Source of the DNA: Athalassotoga sp049965695
Lineage (GTDB): Bacteria; Thermotogota; Thermotogae; Mesoaciditogales; Mesoaciditogaceae
Length of the DNA: 64,000 bases
Assembly: GCF_049965695.1 (NCBI RefSeq)
Contig: NZ_JBMFWB010000009.1
Span: 1 to 64,000, forward strand
Direction: 5' to 3'
How positions within the stretch are numbered: the stretch's first letter is position 1; each line of letters begins with the position of its first letter. A program made the position numbers and the translations under genes. Below the pieces are notes generated by a model. That model did no database searches. It saw only the letters and a list, made by a program, of their open reading frames with translations, and was not told the DNA's origin. Positions 7,905 to 18,216 of the stretch are shown in pieces.

Positions 7905-9727
7905 CTTTTATTCTCCTTTCCTATGCTGAGTATGGACAAAAAGGTTTCTTTGGGTATTTCAACATTTCCGAGCATCTTCATCTTTTTCTTTCCTTCTTTT
8001 TGCTTTTTTAGCAGTTTCATCTTTCTTGTGACATCCCCGCCGTAGCATTTGGCAAGCACATCTTTCCTGAATGGATTGACGGTCGCCCTTGCAATTATTC
8101 TACCATGAGCGGTCGCCTGAATGGGTATTTCAAATTGATGGCGCGGTATGCTGTCGGCTATGCTCTCGACCAGTGATTTTGCAACGCTGAAAGCCTTTGA
8201 AGCATGCACAACCGTATCCAGCGCTTCAACGCGCTCTCTGTTGACAAGCACTCCAATCACGACGAGATCTGATTTTCTGTATTCCTCGATTTCGTAATCC
8301 ATAGACGCGTATCCGTGACTTATGGCTTTTATCTTATCGAAGAAATCGAAGATCATCTCTCCCATCGGCATCTTGAAATGCAACGCAACTCTGTTTTTAC
8401 CGGCATTTTCGGTTGAAACGAATTCTCCCCTTTTTTCGTTTTGAATGAAGTTGACAAGATCTCCCATTGAATTGACCGGAGTTATCACGGTCAAATCGAC
8501 GTAAGGTTCTCTTATCTCGATATAGGTGCCTTCCGGTGGAATTTTTGAAGGATCTGTTATTTTCTTCATCGATCCATCCAACATGATTATTTCGTATATG
8601 ACGTTTGGCGCCGTCGCTATGATGTCGAGATCGTATTCGTCTTCGAGGCGTTCAACAACTATCTCCATGTGAAGCAACCCTAAGAATCCGCATCTAAACC
8701 CGAAACCCAGAGCGGTGGAATTGTCCGGCTCAAATGTAAAGGCCGCATCGTTTAACTTGTACCTTTCTATCGCCTTTCTCAAATTTTCGTAATCTTGAGG
8801 ATCTGAAGGATATATTCCCGCGTAAACGACCGATTTCACTTCTTTGTAACCTGAAAGCGGTTTTTCGGCCGGATCCGAATTGAGCGTGATGGTATCTCCA
8901 AGCCTTGCCTGAGAGACCTCTTTCATGTTGGCGGCCAAATAGCCAACCTCACCTGCCGAAAGCGAATCTGTCGGCACCATATCGGGAACGAAGATGCCTA
9001 TTTCCGAGATCTCATGGGATTGACCTGAAGACATCATCTTGATAACGTCGTTCTTAGAAAGTTTACCGTCGAATATTTTGATGTGCGCCACCGCGCCCTT
9101 GTAAGCATCGTAATTCGCACCGAAGATAAGCGCGCGCAACTTCGCATCTTCCGATCCGGCAGGAGGCGGTACTTTTTTTACGATTTCTTCCATCAAGTCG
9201 CGAACGCCCTGTCCCGTTTTGGCGCTTACGAGTAATGTTTCTTCAGGTCTTATGCCGAGAGTATCGTAAAGTTCTCTTTGCGTTTCATCTATGTTGGCAT
9301 TTGGCATGTCTATTTTGTTTATGGCCGTTACGATCTCAAGGTTGTTGTCTATCGCAAGGTAGGCGTTTGCTATCGTCTGAGCCTCGACTCCCTGAGTGGC
9401 ATCCACAAGCAATATGACGCCCTCGCATGCCGCTAAACTTCTTGAAACCTCATAGGTGAAGTCCACATGTCCTGGGGTATCTATAAGGTTTATCTCGTAA
9501 CGATTTCCATCATCGGAATCGTACATCACCTTGACAGGCTGCGCCTTTATGGTGATGCCTCTTTCCCTTTCTATGTCCATGTTATCGAGATATTGATCGC
9601 GCATCTTTCTCAATTCTATTGAATGCGTCATCTCCAATATCCTGTCTGCCAAAGTGGACTTTCCGTGATCTATGTGGGCTATTATCGATATGTTTCTTAT
9701 GAATTTACGTTCGTACATTTCATTCAT
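7901..9727 (-). CDS. lepA: Elongation factor 4 (LepA)
   Basis: This ribosome-associated GTPase back-translocates or remodels stalled ribosomes. Its 608 residues are the usual length. GTPase motifs are G1 AHIDHGKSTL, switch region RERGITIKAQPV, G3 DTPGHVDF and G4 NKID. The LepA-specific C-terminal region is present, including YGGDVTRKMKLLKKQKEGK near the end. The start overlaps the end of smc by 8 bases; ATG 9718 is an alternative. Housekeeping gene. Confidence 0.97.
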   Translation of the reverse strand: MNEMYERKFIRNISIIAHIDHGKSTLADRILEMTHSIELRKMRDQYLDNMDIERERGITIKAQPVKVMYDSDDGNRYEINLIDTPGHVDFTYEVSRSLAACEGVILLVDATQGVEAQTIANAYLAIDNNLEIVTAINKIDMPNANIDETQRELYDTLGIRPEETLLVSAKTGQGVRDLMEEIVKKVPPPAGSEDAKLRALIFGANYDAYKGAVAHIKIFDGKLSKNDVIKMMSSGQSHEISEIGIFVPDMVPTDSLSAGEVGYLAANMKEVSQARLGDTITLNSDPAEKPLSGYKEVKSVVYAGIYPSDPQDYENLRKAIERYKLNDAAFTFEPDNSTALGFGFRCGFLGLLHMEIVVERLEDEYDLDIIATAPNVIYEIIMLDGSMKKITDPSKIPPEGTYIEIREPYVDLTVITPVNSMGDLVNFIQNEKRGEFVSTENAGKNRVALHFKMPMGEMIFDFFDKIKAISHGYASMDYEIEEYRKSDLVVIGVLVNRERVEALDTVVHASKAFSVAKSLVESIADSIPRHQFEIPIQATAHGRIIARATVNPFRKDVLAKCYGGDVTRKMKLLKKQKEGKKKMKMLGNVEIPKETFLSILSIGKENKS

Positions 9728-12700
9728 CTACCTTTGCGGGAGAAAATTCCGAAAGTTCGACGGGTATTATCGTCGATGTGCCGTCGATCATCGTTATGCC
9801 GTAAAGCATGTTTGCCCTTTCCATTATGAATTTGTTGTGGGTTATCACTATGAAGGTTGCCTTTTTTGAATATTCCTCGAGCAAGTCTATGAACCTTTGC
9901 GTGCTAAAATCATCCAAAGCGGCGTCAACTTCGTCGAGTATGTAAAACGGGCTCGGATTTATCATCAAAAGCGAAAAAATGAAGGCAATTCCAACCAAAG
10001 ATTTCTCTCCGCCTGACATCGTGTAAAGTTTTTGCATTTTTTTCCCCGGTATCTTCACGCTTATCTCAACGGGTGCATCGAGTATATCCAGCCCTTCGGT
10101 AAAAGACAGCATGCCCGTGCCTTCTGAAAAGAGTACGGAGATCATGCGACCGAAATTTTCGTTTATGTGCTCGATGGTTGCGGTAAGCCTTATTCTTGCC
10201 TCTTCATCAGTCTTTTTTATGACGTCCTGAAGTGAATTGTAGGAATTTTCAAGGTCATCTTTTTGGATTTTTAGTTCGTTAAAGCGCTTTTCGGTTTCAT
10301 CGTACTCTTCGATCGAAGAAAGATCCACAGGCCCTAAAAATTTCAATTTTCTTTCGTAATCTTCTATTTCTTTCCCAAGATTTTCGAATGTCTGATCGTC
10401 GAGTGCCTTTGCGTCTTCGATCTGTCCCTGTACCTTTTGAAGTTCGGCAAGCGTGTTTTGTATCGATGATTCGATAGAAACCCTTTCAACGTCAAAAGCG
10501 TGCAACTCTTCTCTGACAGATGAAATTTCATCTCTTTTTTGGGTTGAAGTTTTATCCATCTCTTCCATCTTTTTGAGCAATTCTTCCCTGTCTCCGCGCG
10601 TGTCTTTCGATCTCTCAAAAAGTTTTTCTGCATCTTTTCTGACAGATTCAAGTTCTTTTTCCGAGTTCTTCAGTCTTTCTTCAGACGCAGTTATTTCTGC
10701 AATTAAGTTGTTGAGTTGATTTTCTATCGCAGAAACATCGGCGGACAGTTCTTCGACTCTCGAAGATAATCTCGTCTTTTCTCCGGAATATCCGCTGAAA
10801 CGCTCTCTTATCGAATTCAACTGCATCTTCAGATCTATCATCTGTTCCTGAAGTTTTTCCATTTCCTGACGTCTTCTTATATCTTCTGTCGAATCGTTTC
10901 TTTTGACAAGTTCTAACTCAGAAAGTTCTGAGTCGATGTTTCTTATTCTCTCTTCCGATTCCGAAACTGCCTTTTCGTTCTTTTCAAGTCTTGCAGCGTA
11001 ATCATTTCTCATTTTCTCAAGATTGTCTACCTCTTTTTGGAGTTCCGCGAGTTTGGAAAGTAAAGCATTTTTATTTCCCCTTGAGTTGTTGAGCGATATG
11101 TTTTCTTTAAGCAGCGCACTTTCAATTTCTTTCCTTTCGTAAAGAATTTCTTCCATTCTGGATTGAGACTCGGATAAACGCGCTTCGATCTTTTCTATTT
11201 CTTTAGATACGCTTATGATCTCGTTTTCAATGTCTTTCATTACCCTTCTTTGGGAGATCAGATCTGTGCGCTCGGATCTGTCCATACTGCCGCCCGTTAT
11301 GGTGCCGGTCGGAGAGATGAGTTGTCCATCCAAACTCACGATTCTCGATCTGAAATTGAAATGCCTTTTTACCTCTATGGCATCATCAAGGGTTTTGACT
11401 ATGAGATCCGTTCCAAACAAAAAATTGACAAGTGATTCGTATCCCTTTACAGCCCTGACTATCTTGAATCCGTAACCCACGACGCCCTTAAACGCAATTA
11501 CGGATGATTGAATGCCGGGTTCTTTGAGATCGACCATGTCGAGAGGGATGAAGGTAGTGCGGCCGGCATCGTTTTGCTTTAGAAATTCGACACATGCCTT
11601 GGCGACGTCGGAATTTTTCACCACTATGTTTTGCATCCTTCCGCCCAAAAGTACGGAGACCGCAACTTCAACGTCTACGGGAACATCTATCATGTTGGCA
11701 ACGACATCGATGATGCCTTTTATCCCCGATCCCATGACGACTCTCGTGGCATTCGAATATCCAGCGTAACTTTCTATGTTTTTCAACAAAACTTCATGTT
11801 TTGATTTCAACTCCACTAATTTCGAAGAAAGGCTATCCTTCCTGTTTTTTGTCGCCTTTACGTCATCTTCCAATTGCTTTCTTTCAACGTCTATTTCCTG
11901 AAGCCTTTTGCTCTTGCTTTCAACGCTCGCAAGGAATTTAGACTCTTCTGTTGAGAATTTATCAAGGTTTTCGGAGATCTTTGAGGCGTTATCCGTCTTT
12001 TCCCGTATCTGGGCGTTGAGTATGTCGAGACGCTGCCTTAAATCTTTCGTGTTTTCGAAAACTTTCGATCTTTCGACTTCTTTGGAATTTCTTTCCTTTG
12101 TGAGTGCTGATATCCTGCTTTCGATCGAGGCGCGTTTTTTCTGTTCTTTGCTTACCTCTTCAACCATGGCGTTGTAACGATCTCCGGTTTCTTTTAGGTT
12201 GGAAGAGATCTTGTCTTCTTCGGATTTAAGACTTGAGACAAGCCTTCTCAATTCTTCAAGCCTTACGTTGCTTCTTTCAATTTCACTTTTCATTCCATCT
12301 TTTTTTGTACCGAGTTCGACGTAAGCGGATCTCATCGTTGAGAGTTTGGCCGATATCGAATCTTTCAGATCGGACAAGGTTCTTTCTCTTTGCCTGTAAG
12401 TTCCCATTTCGTTTTCGAATCTCTTTATGTCTTCTTGGGCATTTGCAGAGAATTCTTTGAGTTTTGAGGTCTCTATCTCAAGGCCGAAGAGTGCTTTTTG
12501 AAGTTCTTCGACTTTTTTGGTGCGATCGTCGATCTTCAACTTCAACTCTTCATTCGCTTTCATGCCGACACTTAAAAGATGTCCGAAATACAGCCGCTTT
12601 TTTTCCGCTATGATAGTTTCGTATTCTTTGTATTTTTTTGCCCTTTTTGATTTCAAATTAAGCGATTTCATGGTATGATCCACTTCATCCATGACGGTTC

Positions 12701-13253
12701 TGAGTTTTTCAAGATTTTCGTTGACTTCTTTGAGTTTGGAAAGGGCTTCGTTTTTACGCTCTTTGTAAATTAAAACGCCGGCCGCTTCCTCGACAAGTGC
12801 TTTTATCTGCATCGGAGAGGAGTTAACGAGGTTCGATATCTCTCCCTGGCCCACTATTGAGTAAAAATCTTTTCCCGTGCCGGTACCGAAAAATACCTCT
12901 TCTATATCTTTCAAACGAGATACCGTCCCGTTCATGAGGTAATTGCTCTTACCGTCTGCCTGATAGATCCTCTCCACGGATATTTCTTTCCCTTCATCAT
13001 AGAAGATGGCTTTAACAGAGGCTTTATCCGCTTTTTTCATCGAATTCGATCCAAAGTAAAGCACATCCGTCGTGTCGGACATTCTCAACTTTGAGTTTGC
13101 CCTTTCTCCGAAAAGCCATCTTACGGCATCGACTATGTTCGACTTTCCGGATCCGTTTGGACCGACGATCGAAACTATGCCGTCTTTTATTTCAAAATTC
13201 ACATGAGAACCAAAAGATTTAAATCCTTCAATCTCCAATCTTACGAGTTTCAT
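9720..13253 (-). CDS. smc: Chromosome segregation ATPase SMC
   Basis: The 1177-residue protein has the full SMC layout. The Walker A head is GPNGSGKSNIVDAVRWL (residues 30-46), followed by a long coiled coil. A hinge (about residues 500-640; GIKGIIDVVANMIDV and VLLGGRMQNIVV) precedes a second coiled coil. The C-terminal head carries the signature MSGGEKSLVGIAF and Walker B FYILDEVDAALDD. It condenses and organises chromosomes, normally with ScpA/ScpB, which are not in the window. It overlaps the genes on both sides by 4-8 bases, inside an rnc-radical SAM-smc-lepA string. Confidence 0.97.
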   Translation of the reverse strand: MKLVRLEIEGFKSFGSHVNFEIKDGIVSIVGPNGSGKSNIVDAVRWLFGERANSKLRMSDTTDVLYFGSNSMKKADKASVKAIFYDEGKEISVERIYQADGKSNYLMNGTVSRLKDIEEVFFGTGTGKDFYSIVGQGEISNLVNSSPMQIKALVEEAAGVLIYKERKNEALSKLKEVNENLEKLRTVMDEVDHTMKSLNLKSKRAKKYKEYETIIAEKKRLYFGHLLSVGMKANEELKLKIDDRTKKVEELQKALFGLEIETSKLKEFSANAQEDIKRFENEMGTYRQRERTLSDLKDSISAKLSTMRSAYVELGTKKDGMKSEIERSNVRLEELRRLVSSLKSEEDKISSNLKETGDRYNAMVEEVSKEQKKRASIESRISALTKERNSKEVERSKVFENTKDLRQRLDILNAQIREKTDNASKISENLDKFSTEESKFLASVESKSKRLQEIDVERKQLEDDVKATKNRKDSLSSKLVELKSKHEVLLKNIESYAGYSNATRVVMGSGIKGIIDVVANMIDVPVDVEVAVSVLLGGRMQNIVVKNSDVAKACVEFLKQNDAGRTTFIPLDMVDLKEPGIQSSVIAFKGVVGYGFKIVRAVKGYESLVNFLFGTDLIVKTLDDAIEVKRHFNFRSRIVSLDGQLISPTGTITGGSMDRSERTDLISQRRVMKDIENEIISVSKEIEKIEARLSESQSRMEEILYERKEIESALLKENISLNNSRGNKNALLSKLAELQKEVDNLEKMRNDYAARLEKNEKAVSESEERIRNIDSELSELELVKRNDSTEDIRRRQEMEKLQEQMIDLKMQLNSIRERFSGYSGEKTRLSSRVEELSADVSAIENQLNNLIAEITASEERLKNSEKELESVRKDAEKLFERSKDTRGDREELLKKMEEMDKTSTQKRDEISSVREELHAFDVERVSIESSIQNTLAELQKVQGQIEDAKALDDQTFENLGKEIEDYERKLKFLGPVDLSSIEEYDETEKRFNELKIQKDDLENSYNSLQDVIKKTDEEARIRLTATIEHINENFGRMISVLFSEGTGMLSFTEGLDILDAPVEISVKIPGKKMQKLYTMSGGEKSLVGIAFIFSLLMINPSPFYILDEVDAALDDFSTQRFIDLLEEYSKKATFIVITHNKFIMERANMLYGITMIDGTSTIIPVELSEFSPAKVDE

Positions 13254-14224
13254 CCGATCAACTCCTTAAGATGAGAAACGTATTCCGAAAGCCACCTGTC
13301 AAAATAAACCGTTCCGTCTGCGTTCACGATCGAGATTTCATTTGCGGTTTCAAAAATAACATTTCTTATTTTTTTTCTTCCAACGATCTGGGACCTCAAA
13401 TTCTGCGGACCGTAAACTTTTACCGCTCCCGTTGTCTTCAAAAATTTCTCGTAAATCGCCGAAATGACGAGTTCCCCGAACGCGGGATGGTAAGGGCCCG
13501 CTATGACATTTTTGATCGTTTCCGCGTCTTGATACATCCCAGTTCTTTCTATCTGTATTTTATCATTTTTGAAAATCGAGACCATATCGGAAACTACATC
13601 TATCGCTTCCTCAACGCTTTGCGGCCGGTAAGTACCGTTCAAATACATTTTTTCAAGTTGGGTTTCTTTTAAAACCAAAGTTGGATGAATTCTAACACCG
13701 TCAGGAGAAAGTTTGGCAACCTCAAAGGCGGAAAAGATATCGTCTCTTTTGGAATCAAGCGGAAGACCCGTCATGAGATGCACCGAGACCTTTATCCTTT
13801 TCTTTTTGATCCGTTCAACCGCATGTCTTACATCCTCGACGGTATGATCCCGTCCGGCTGCGTCAAGTACTTTTTGAACCATCGATTGAGCGCCTATCTC
13901 GACGAGTGAGACCCCGTTATCCGCTAAAAAGTCAACGTCTTCGATCTCATCGGGTCTTGTGGATATTCTTATTCCTTTCATGCCCATTTCGTGCACAACC
14001 GAATTGACCGCTTTTAAAATCTCTTTCCAGTTTTTGATGGCCGTAAATGTGCCGCCGTACAGGCCTATTTCGGAATTTTCATCTCCATGGTAAAGCGCAT
14101 AAGATTTCAGAATCTCTTCTCTTATCGAGTAAGGAGGCGATTTCATCGTTGCCATCCATTCGTTGCAAAAAGTGCATCTGTGCTTGCATCCGGCATTTGG
14201 GAAAAAAATTGGAATTACTTTCAC
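13250..14224 (-). CDS. Radical SAM protein, Elp3-like / COG1243 type
   Basis: The 324-residue protein has the radical SAM cluster motif CKHRCTFC (Cys13, Cys17, Cys20), which binds a 4Fe-4S cluster and SAM. A GLYGGTFT SAM-binding segment and an Elp3-like radical SAM barrel follow (IRISTRPDEI, VEIGAQSM, HLMTGLPLD). There is no acetyltransferase domain, so it is not full-length Elp3. Genes of this kind often lie between rnc and smc, as here, and the target is unknown. GTG start overlaps the rnc stop by 4 bases. Confidence 0.88.
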   Translation of the reverse strand: MKVIPIFFPNAGCKHRCTFCNEWMATMKSPPYSIREEILKSYALYHGDENSEIGLYGGTFTAIKNWKEILKAVNSVVHEMGMKGIRISTRPDEIEDVDFLADNGVSLVEIGAQSMVQKVLDAAGRDHTVEDVRHAVERIKKKRIKVSVHLMTGLPLDSKRDDIFSAFEVAKLSPDGVRIHPTLVLKETQLEKMYLNGTYRPQSVEEAIDVVSDMVSIFKNDKIQIERTGMYQDAETIKNVIAGPYHPAFGELVISAIYEKFLKTTGAVKVYGPQNLRSQIVGRKKIRNVIFETANEISIVNADGTVYFDRWLSEYVSHLKELIG

Positions 14225-14907
14225 TTTATCAGCCTTTCGTATGCCATTTTTGCCGCCAACTGCTCGGCTTCCTTTTTGGATTTTCCCTTTCCCTGTCCGT
14301 AAAAATCACCGTTGACTCTAACTTCGAAGACGTAATGCTTTTTATGGGCAGGCCCGCTTTCTTCGATCAAGATGTATTCCGGCAGAGTCGCGAATTTGTT
14401 CTGGGTGTATTCCTGAAGGGCGGTCTTGTAATCGAAAAACAGTTTTTTCTGTGCCACATCCATTATTTTCTCGGCCAACAAATTTGACACGATGTTTTCG
14501 GTTGTTTCAAAGCCAAAATTCAAAAAAACCGCCGCTATCGTCGATTCAAAAGTATCGGCGTAAATCGAATCAAGTTCATCCGGAGAGGCCGAACTCAAAC
14601 TTTTGCCAACGAGGACAAGATTCGCAAGGCCAATTTTTTTGCTTATGTCAGCAAGCACCTTTTCGCTTCCCACAACCGCTTTGATCTTTGCAAGTTCTCC
14701 TTCTCTTATGTTTTTGAAAAGTTCAAAAGTCTTGTGCGCTATCACGAGTCCAACCATCGCATCACCGAGAAATTCCAGCCTTTCGTAAGAATCCGTCCCG
14801 TTTTCATTGGCGTAAGAACTGTGAGTTATCGCACAGCGAAAGTATTCCGGAAAAGGTATCATCTTGTCTATTTTTAAAATCTTCAAAATTTCTTCAACAT
14901 CGTCCAT
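14221..14907 (-). CDS. rnc: Ribonuclease III
   Basis: This double-stranded-RNA endonuclease processes rRNA precursors and structured mRNAs. The 228-residue protein has the catalytic signature ERLEFLGDAMVGL (about residues 42-54), a second acidic site DTFESTIAAVFL (about 115-126), and a C-terminal dsRNA-binding domain (TALQEYTQNK to KKEAEQLAAKMAYERL). GGAGG lies 10 bases before the ATG. It heads the tight rnc-radical SAM-smc-lepA block. Confidence 0.96.
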   Translation of the reverse strand: MDDVEEILKILKIDKMIPFPEYFRCAITHSSYANENGTDSYERLEFLGDAMVGLVIAHKTFELFKNIREGELAKIKAVVGSEKVLADISKKIGLANLVLVGKSLSSASPDELDSIYADTFESTIAAVFLNFGFETTENIVSNLLAEKIMDVAQKKLFFDYKTALQEYTQNKFATLPEYILIEESGPAHKKHYVFEVRVNGDFYGQGKGKSKKEAEQLAAKMAYERLIK

Positions 14908-14913
14908 TCCCAG

Positions 14914-15543
14914 TTAAACCTCCAGAAGGTTACCTTTGTATAGATTTTTCACAAAAGCCGAATAAGTTACGGGACATGAAATTTGGAAACATCGTGCCAC
15001 GGCAACGGCATATCTTTGAATTTCGTACTGTGCGTGGGAATCTGCCCTCTGATTTAAGAAATTCATAAGGCTTCGCGCGTTTATCGTCCAGTACCATTCG
15101 GTGTAAAGGCTTAAAGGCAGTACCATTCTCGCAACCTCTTTTTTTACACCGCTTGAAATCAGTAAGTTGTAAGTTTCAAAAGCATTTTTCATCGATTTTT
15201 CCATTATCTCGGATGAATTTCCGGCCCTTTCATCTGTGGGCACGTAAAATTCCTCTTCGAATTCCGTGAATCTGCCGGATCTTTCGTTTATGCTTGCGAT
15301 CCTGTGGCGCATCCACTGGCGGGCCACGAAGATCGGTGCTTTGACATGAAAGGTGAAAACGATATGTTCAAATGGAGATTCATGGCCCAATTTTGCAAGT
15401 AACTCTATGAGACGTTTATCTTCTTCGATTGAATTTGATTTTGACATGTAAGATATCCTTGCCGCCATGGCAACTGCCTTGTCACCTCCAAAAAAATCCA
15501 CAAGTTCAACGTATCCTTTGTCAAGAACTTTGATCTTCTCCAC
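14914..15543 (-). CDS. thyX: Flavin-dependent thymidylate synthase ThyX
   Basis: The enzyme makes dTMP from dUMP using FAD, NADPH and methylenetetrahydrofolate. The 209-residue protein has the ThyX motif RHRIASINERSGRF (about residues 81-94), with Phe where the usual motif ends in Tyr. The dUMP-binding QRADSHAQYEIQRYA is near the C-terminus. It starts with GTG, with AAGGAG eight bases upstream, and overlaps the end of the response regulator gene by 23 bases. It would replace ThyA in this organism. Confidence 0.95.
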   Translation of the reverse strand: MEKIKVLDKGYVELVDFFGGDKAVAMAARISYMSKSNSIEEDKRLIELLAKLGHESPFEHIVFTFHVKAPIFVARQWMRHRIASINERSGRFTEFEEEFYVPTDERAGNSSEIMEKSMKNAFETYNLLISSGVKKEVARMVLPLSLYTEWYWTINARSLMNFLNQRADSHAQYEIQRYAVAVARCFQISCPVTYSAFVKNLYKGNLLEV

Positions 15544-16855
15544 TTTTGTTCTCCTTCCATTGATTTATCTTGTTGTGCAGGGTGCTCAAACCTATGTTAA
15601 GCACCTTTGCAGCCTGCGTCTTGTTACCGTCAAAGTATTCGAGAGTCGCTTCTATGAAACGTTTTTCCGCCGATTCTAAACTTTCTCCTATCTGCAATTT
15701 CACGTAATTCCTTTCAACGTCTTGGACTTGCAAGGAAAGATCGTCAACCTCAACTTCATTTCCTTTGGCGAATATAAGCGCCGATCTGACTATATTTTGC
15801 AATTCTCTGACATTTCCCGGAAAAGGGTAAGATTTCAAAAATTCTATCGCCTTTGGGGAAAATTTTTTGTAATCGGTTTGCATTTGTTTTGAATAGAATT
15901 TTGAAAAATAATCTATAAGTACCGAAATATCTTCAACTCTGTCGCGAAGCGGCGGAACTTCTATTTTGACGACGTTTATCCTGTAATAAAGATCGTCTCT
16001 GAAGTTCCCGTTTTTAACTTCGTCTTCGAGAGATCTGTTCGTCGCCGATATCACGCGCACGTTTACGTGAATGGGATTAACACCACCAAGCCTTTCAAAA
16101 GTGGAATTTTCGAGCACCCTTAAAAGTTTTACCTGGACGTTTTTCGGAAGTTCGCCTATTTCATCCAAGAAGATCACGCCATTGTTTGCCAACTCAAACT
16201 TTCCGGGCTTGGCCACATTTGCACCCGTGAAAGCGCCGCGCTCATACCCGAAAAGTTCGGACTCGAAAAGGTCTGCCGGTATGGCTCCGCAATTGACGGC
16301 GACGAAATCGTTTTTTGCCCTTGCGCTGAGTTCCCATATCGATCTTGCAACGAGTTCTTTGCCCGTACCGGATTCGCCGGTTATCAAAACAGGCACATCT
16401 CTTGACGCGATGACTTCTATTATATCCCTTAACTTTCTTATTGATTGGCTCTCTCCTATTATCTTCGTGGGCAACTTTAATGAGATATTTTCGAGTTTTA
16501 GAGTTCTGCTTTCTATGGCCCTGTTGACTTCGATTATGAGATTTTCGAGTTCGAATGGTTTCGGAACGAAATTGAACGCTCCAAGTTGAACGGCTTTGAC
16601 GGCAACGGTAACATCTGCATGGGCGCTTATGACTATGACGGACGCATCTTTTACAACCTTCTCGATTATGTCCATACCGTTTCCATCCGGCAGCATAAGA
16701 TCAAGAAGCACGAGATCGTAGGGTGAATTTTCTAACTCTTTGATCGCTTCGGCCTTCGTTTTCACGCTTTTTACCAAATGCCCTTCGATATCGAGGGATC
16801 TCGAAATTAACCTGTTAAGGCTTAAATCGTCCTCGACAACAAGTATTCTTCCCAT
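15521..16855 (-). CDS. NtrC-family response regulator, sigma-54 activator
   Basis: The 444-residue protein has a receiver domain (phospho-acceptor Asp in LVLLDLMLPDG, about residue 53), a central AAA+ domain (Walker A GESGTGKELVARSI, GAFTGA loop in ERGAFTGANVA, Walker B VIFLDEIGELP) and a Fis-type C-terminal helix-turn-helix (GNKTQAAKVLNIGLSTLHNK). GAFTGA is the loop that contacts sigma-54, so an rpoN gene is expected elsewhere. GAGGTG precedes the ATG. The histidine kinase immediately upstream is the obvious partner. Confidence 0.94.
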   Translation of the reverse strand: MGRILVVEDDLSLNRLISRSLDIEGHLVKSVKTKAEAIKELENSPYDLVLLDLMLPDGNGMDIIEKVVKDASVIVISAHADVTVAVKAVQLGAFNFVPKPFELENLIIEVNRAIESRTLKLENISLKLPTKIIGESQSIRKLRDIIEVIASRDVPVLITGESGTGKELVARSIWELSARAKNDFVAVNCGAIPADLFESELFGYERGAFTGANVAKPGKFELANNGVIFLDEIGELPKNVQVKLLRVLENSTFERLGGVNPIHVNVRVISATNRSLEDEVKNGNFRDDLYYRINVVKIEVPPLRDRVEDISVLIDYFSKFYSKQMQTDYKKFSPKAIEFLKSYPFPGNVRELQNIVRSALIFAKGNEVEVDDLSLQVQDVERNYVKLQIGESLESAEKRFIEATLEYFDGNKTQAAKVLNIGLSTLHNKINQWKENKSGEDQSS

Positions 16856-16859
16856 CGAA

Positions 16860-18212
16860 TCACCTCGAAAGCGGCAACCTTATAAAAACAGTTGTCCCTA
16901 TTCCTTCCTGACTTTTTATCTCAACCTTTCCGCCGTGCGAGTTTATGACCCTCTTGACGATACTCATGCCAAGGCCTGTTCCGTTGGTTTTAAGCGTGAA
17001 AAAAGGTTCAAAAATGTAATCCATGTGATCCGGAGATATCCCGTTTCCGTGATCCGTGAAAGTGATCGAAACGTAATTTTTGATCTGTTCGACTCTTACC
17101 TCTATTTTCCCGTTTTCATTCGAGGCATCCATTCCATTGACAAGTACGTTCAAAAAAGCCGAGTTCAAGGCGTTATCATCTCCATCTATCATGATTTGAT
17201 TGAATGGTGTCGCAAAATCTATCGTTATGCCTCTCTCTCTGGCCCTTATCCTTGCGAGTTTGATCGACTCTTCCAGAACCTCGATCACGTTCAGAGTTTT
17301 CAGATCAAAGGTTATCTTTGAAAAAGTTAAAAATTGCATGGATCTTTCTTCAAGCCGTCTTATCTCTTTATCGAGAATTTCCAAAGTTTCTGCGGGTTCA
17401 TCCGGTATCTGGCCGAGTTGCTTTTTTAACAACTGCACGGAAAGTTTCATCGAGGCAACCGGTGTTTTTATCTCATGCGCTATTGATGCAGTCATTTTTC
17501 CCAAAAGCGCGAGTTGTTCTGCCCGACCGAGGGCTTTTTCAAGGTTGGAAAGCATGGTTATATCCCCAAAGATGTAAAGTGTTACAGGATTAGAAGCGTT
17601 TTCTATCGGTATTTCCTGAAAAATAAGCCTTTTGTCGAGTGCTTTCACTCTCACCACGTTTTTCGTTTCATCTAATATGATGCCGTAAAAGCGCAAAAAA
17701 TCTTCAAACTCTCTTCCTCTCCATTCACCTCTGGTTGTCGAAAATATATTCTCGATTCCACGATTCATCGTCGTTATCTTGCTGTTTTTGTCAATTGTGA
17801 GAATGCCTTCTTCCAGCGATTCGACTATATTCCTGTATTCGCCGTAGGTTTCAAGCAAGCCCTCTCTTTCTCTTTTAAGAGTCTCGGCGAGTCTATCCAC
17901 ATCGTTTAAAATCTCTCCGAATTCCCCTCTCAGTCCTTTTTTCTCCATAGGGCTGAGCGTTATAGAGGTATGCTTGACCCTGTTAAGCAGTTGAATAAGC
18001 GGTTCACTGAGAAATTGAAAGAGAAAGATCGACGATGCGAAATAAATGACAAGATCGATGGAAATCATTATCAGCCAGTACTGAAGGGGAGGCGGAAAAA
18101 AGAGCACGTACATGAAAAATTCAATAAAACCCAGCACCGACATCAAAAATATGAGTATAACGGTACCGTAAGATGTTGAACTTTCACTTCTTGAAAATGG
18201 CCAAATTTTCAA
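16860..18212 (-). CDS. Membrane sensor histidine kinase with PAS domain
   Basis: The 450-residue kinase has two membrane helices (about residues 17-39 and 45-66) with almost no extracytoplasmic loop. A linker and a PAS domain follow (YRNIVESLEEGILTIDKN). The H-box is SIAHEIKTPVASMK with the phosphorylated His, and the ATPase domain has N-box LNSAFLNVLVNGMDAS and G-boxes DHGNGISP and GTGLGMSIVKRV. Lack of an external sensor suggests it reads membrane or cytoplasmic signals through PAS. TTG start with GGAGG nine bases upstream; four bases separate it from its response regulator. Confidence 0.92.
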   Translation of the reverse strand: MKIWPFSRSESSTSYGTVILIFLMSVLGFIEFFMYVLFFPPPLQYWLIMISIDLVIYFASSIFLFQFLSEPLIQLLNRVKHTSITLSPMEKKGLRGEFGEILNDVDRLAETLKREREGLLETYGEYRNIVESLEEGILTIDKNSKITTMNRGIENIFSTTRGEWRGREFEDFLRFYGIILDETKNVVRVKALDKRLIFQEIPIENASNPVTLYIFGDITMLSNLEKALGRAEQLALLGKMTASIAHEIKTPVASMKLSVQLLKKQLGQIPDEPAETLEILDKEIRRLEERSMQFLTFSKITFDLKTLNVIEVLEESIKLARIRARERGITIDFATPFNQIMIDGDDNALNSAFLNVLVNGMDASNENGKIEVRVEQIKNYVSITFTDHGNGISPDHMDYIFEPFFTLKTNGTGLGMSIVKRVINSHGGKVEIKSQEGIGTTVFIRLPLSR

Positions 18213-18216
18213 AATT

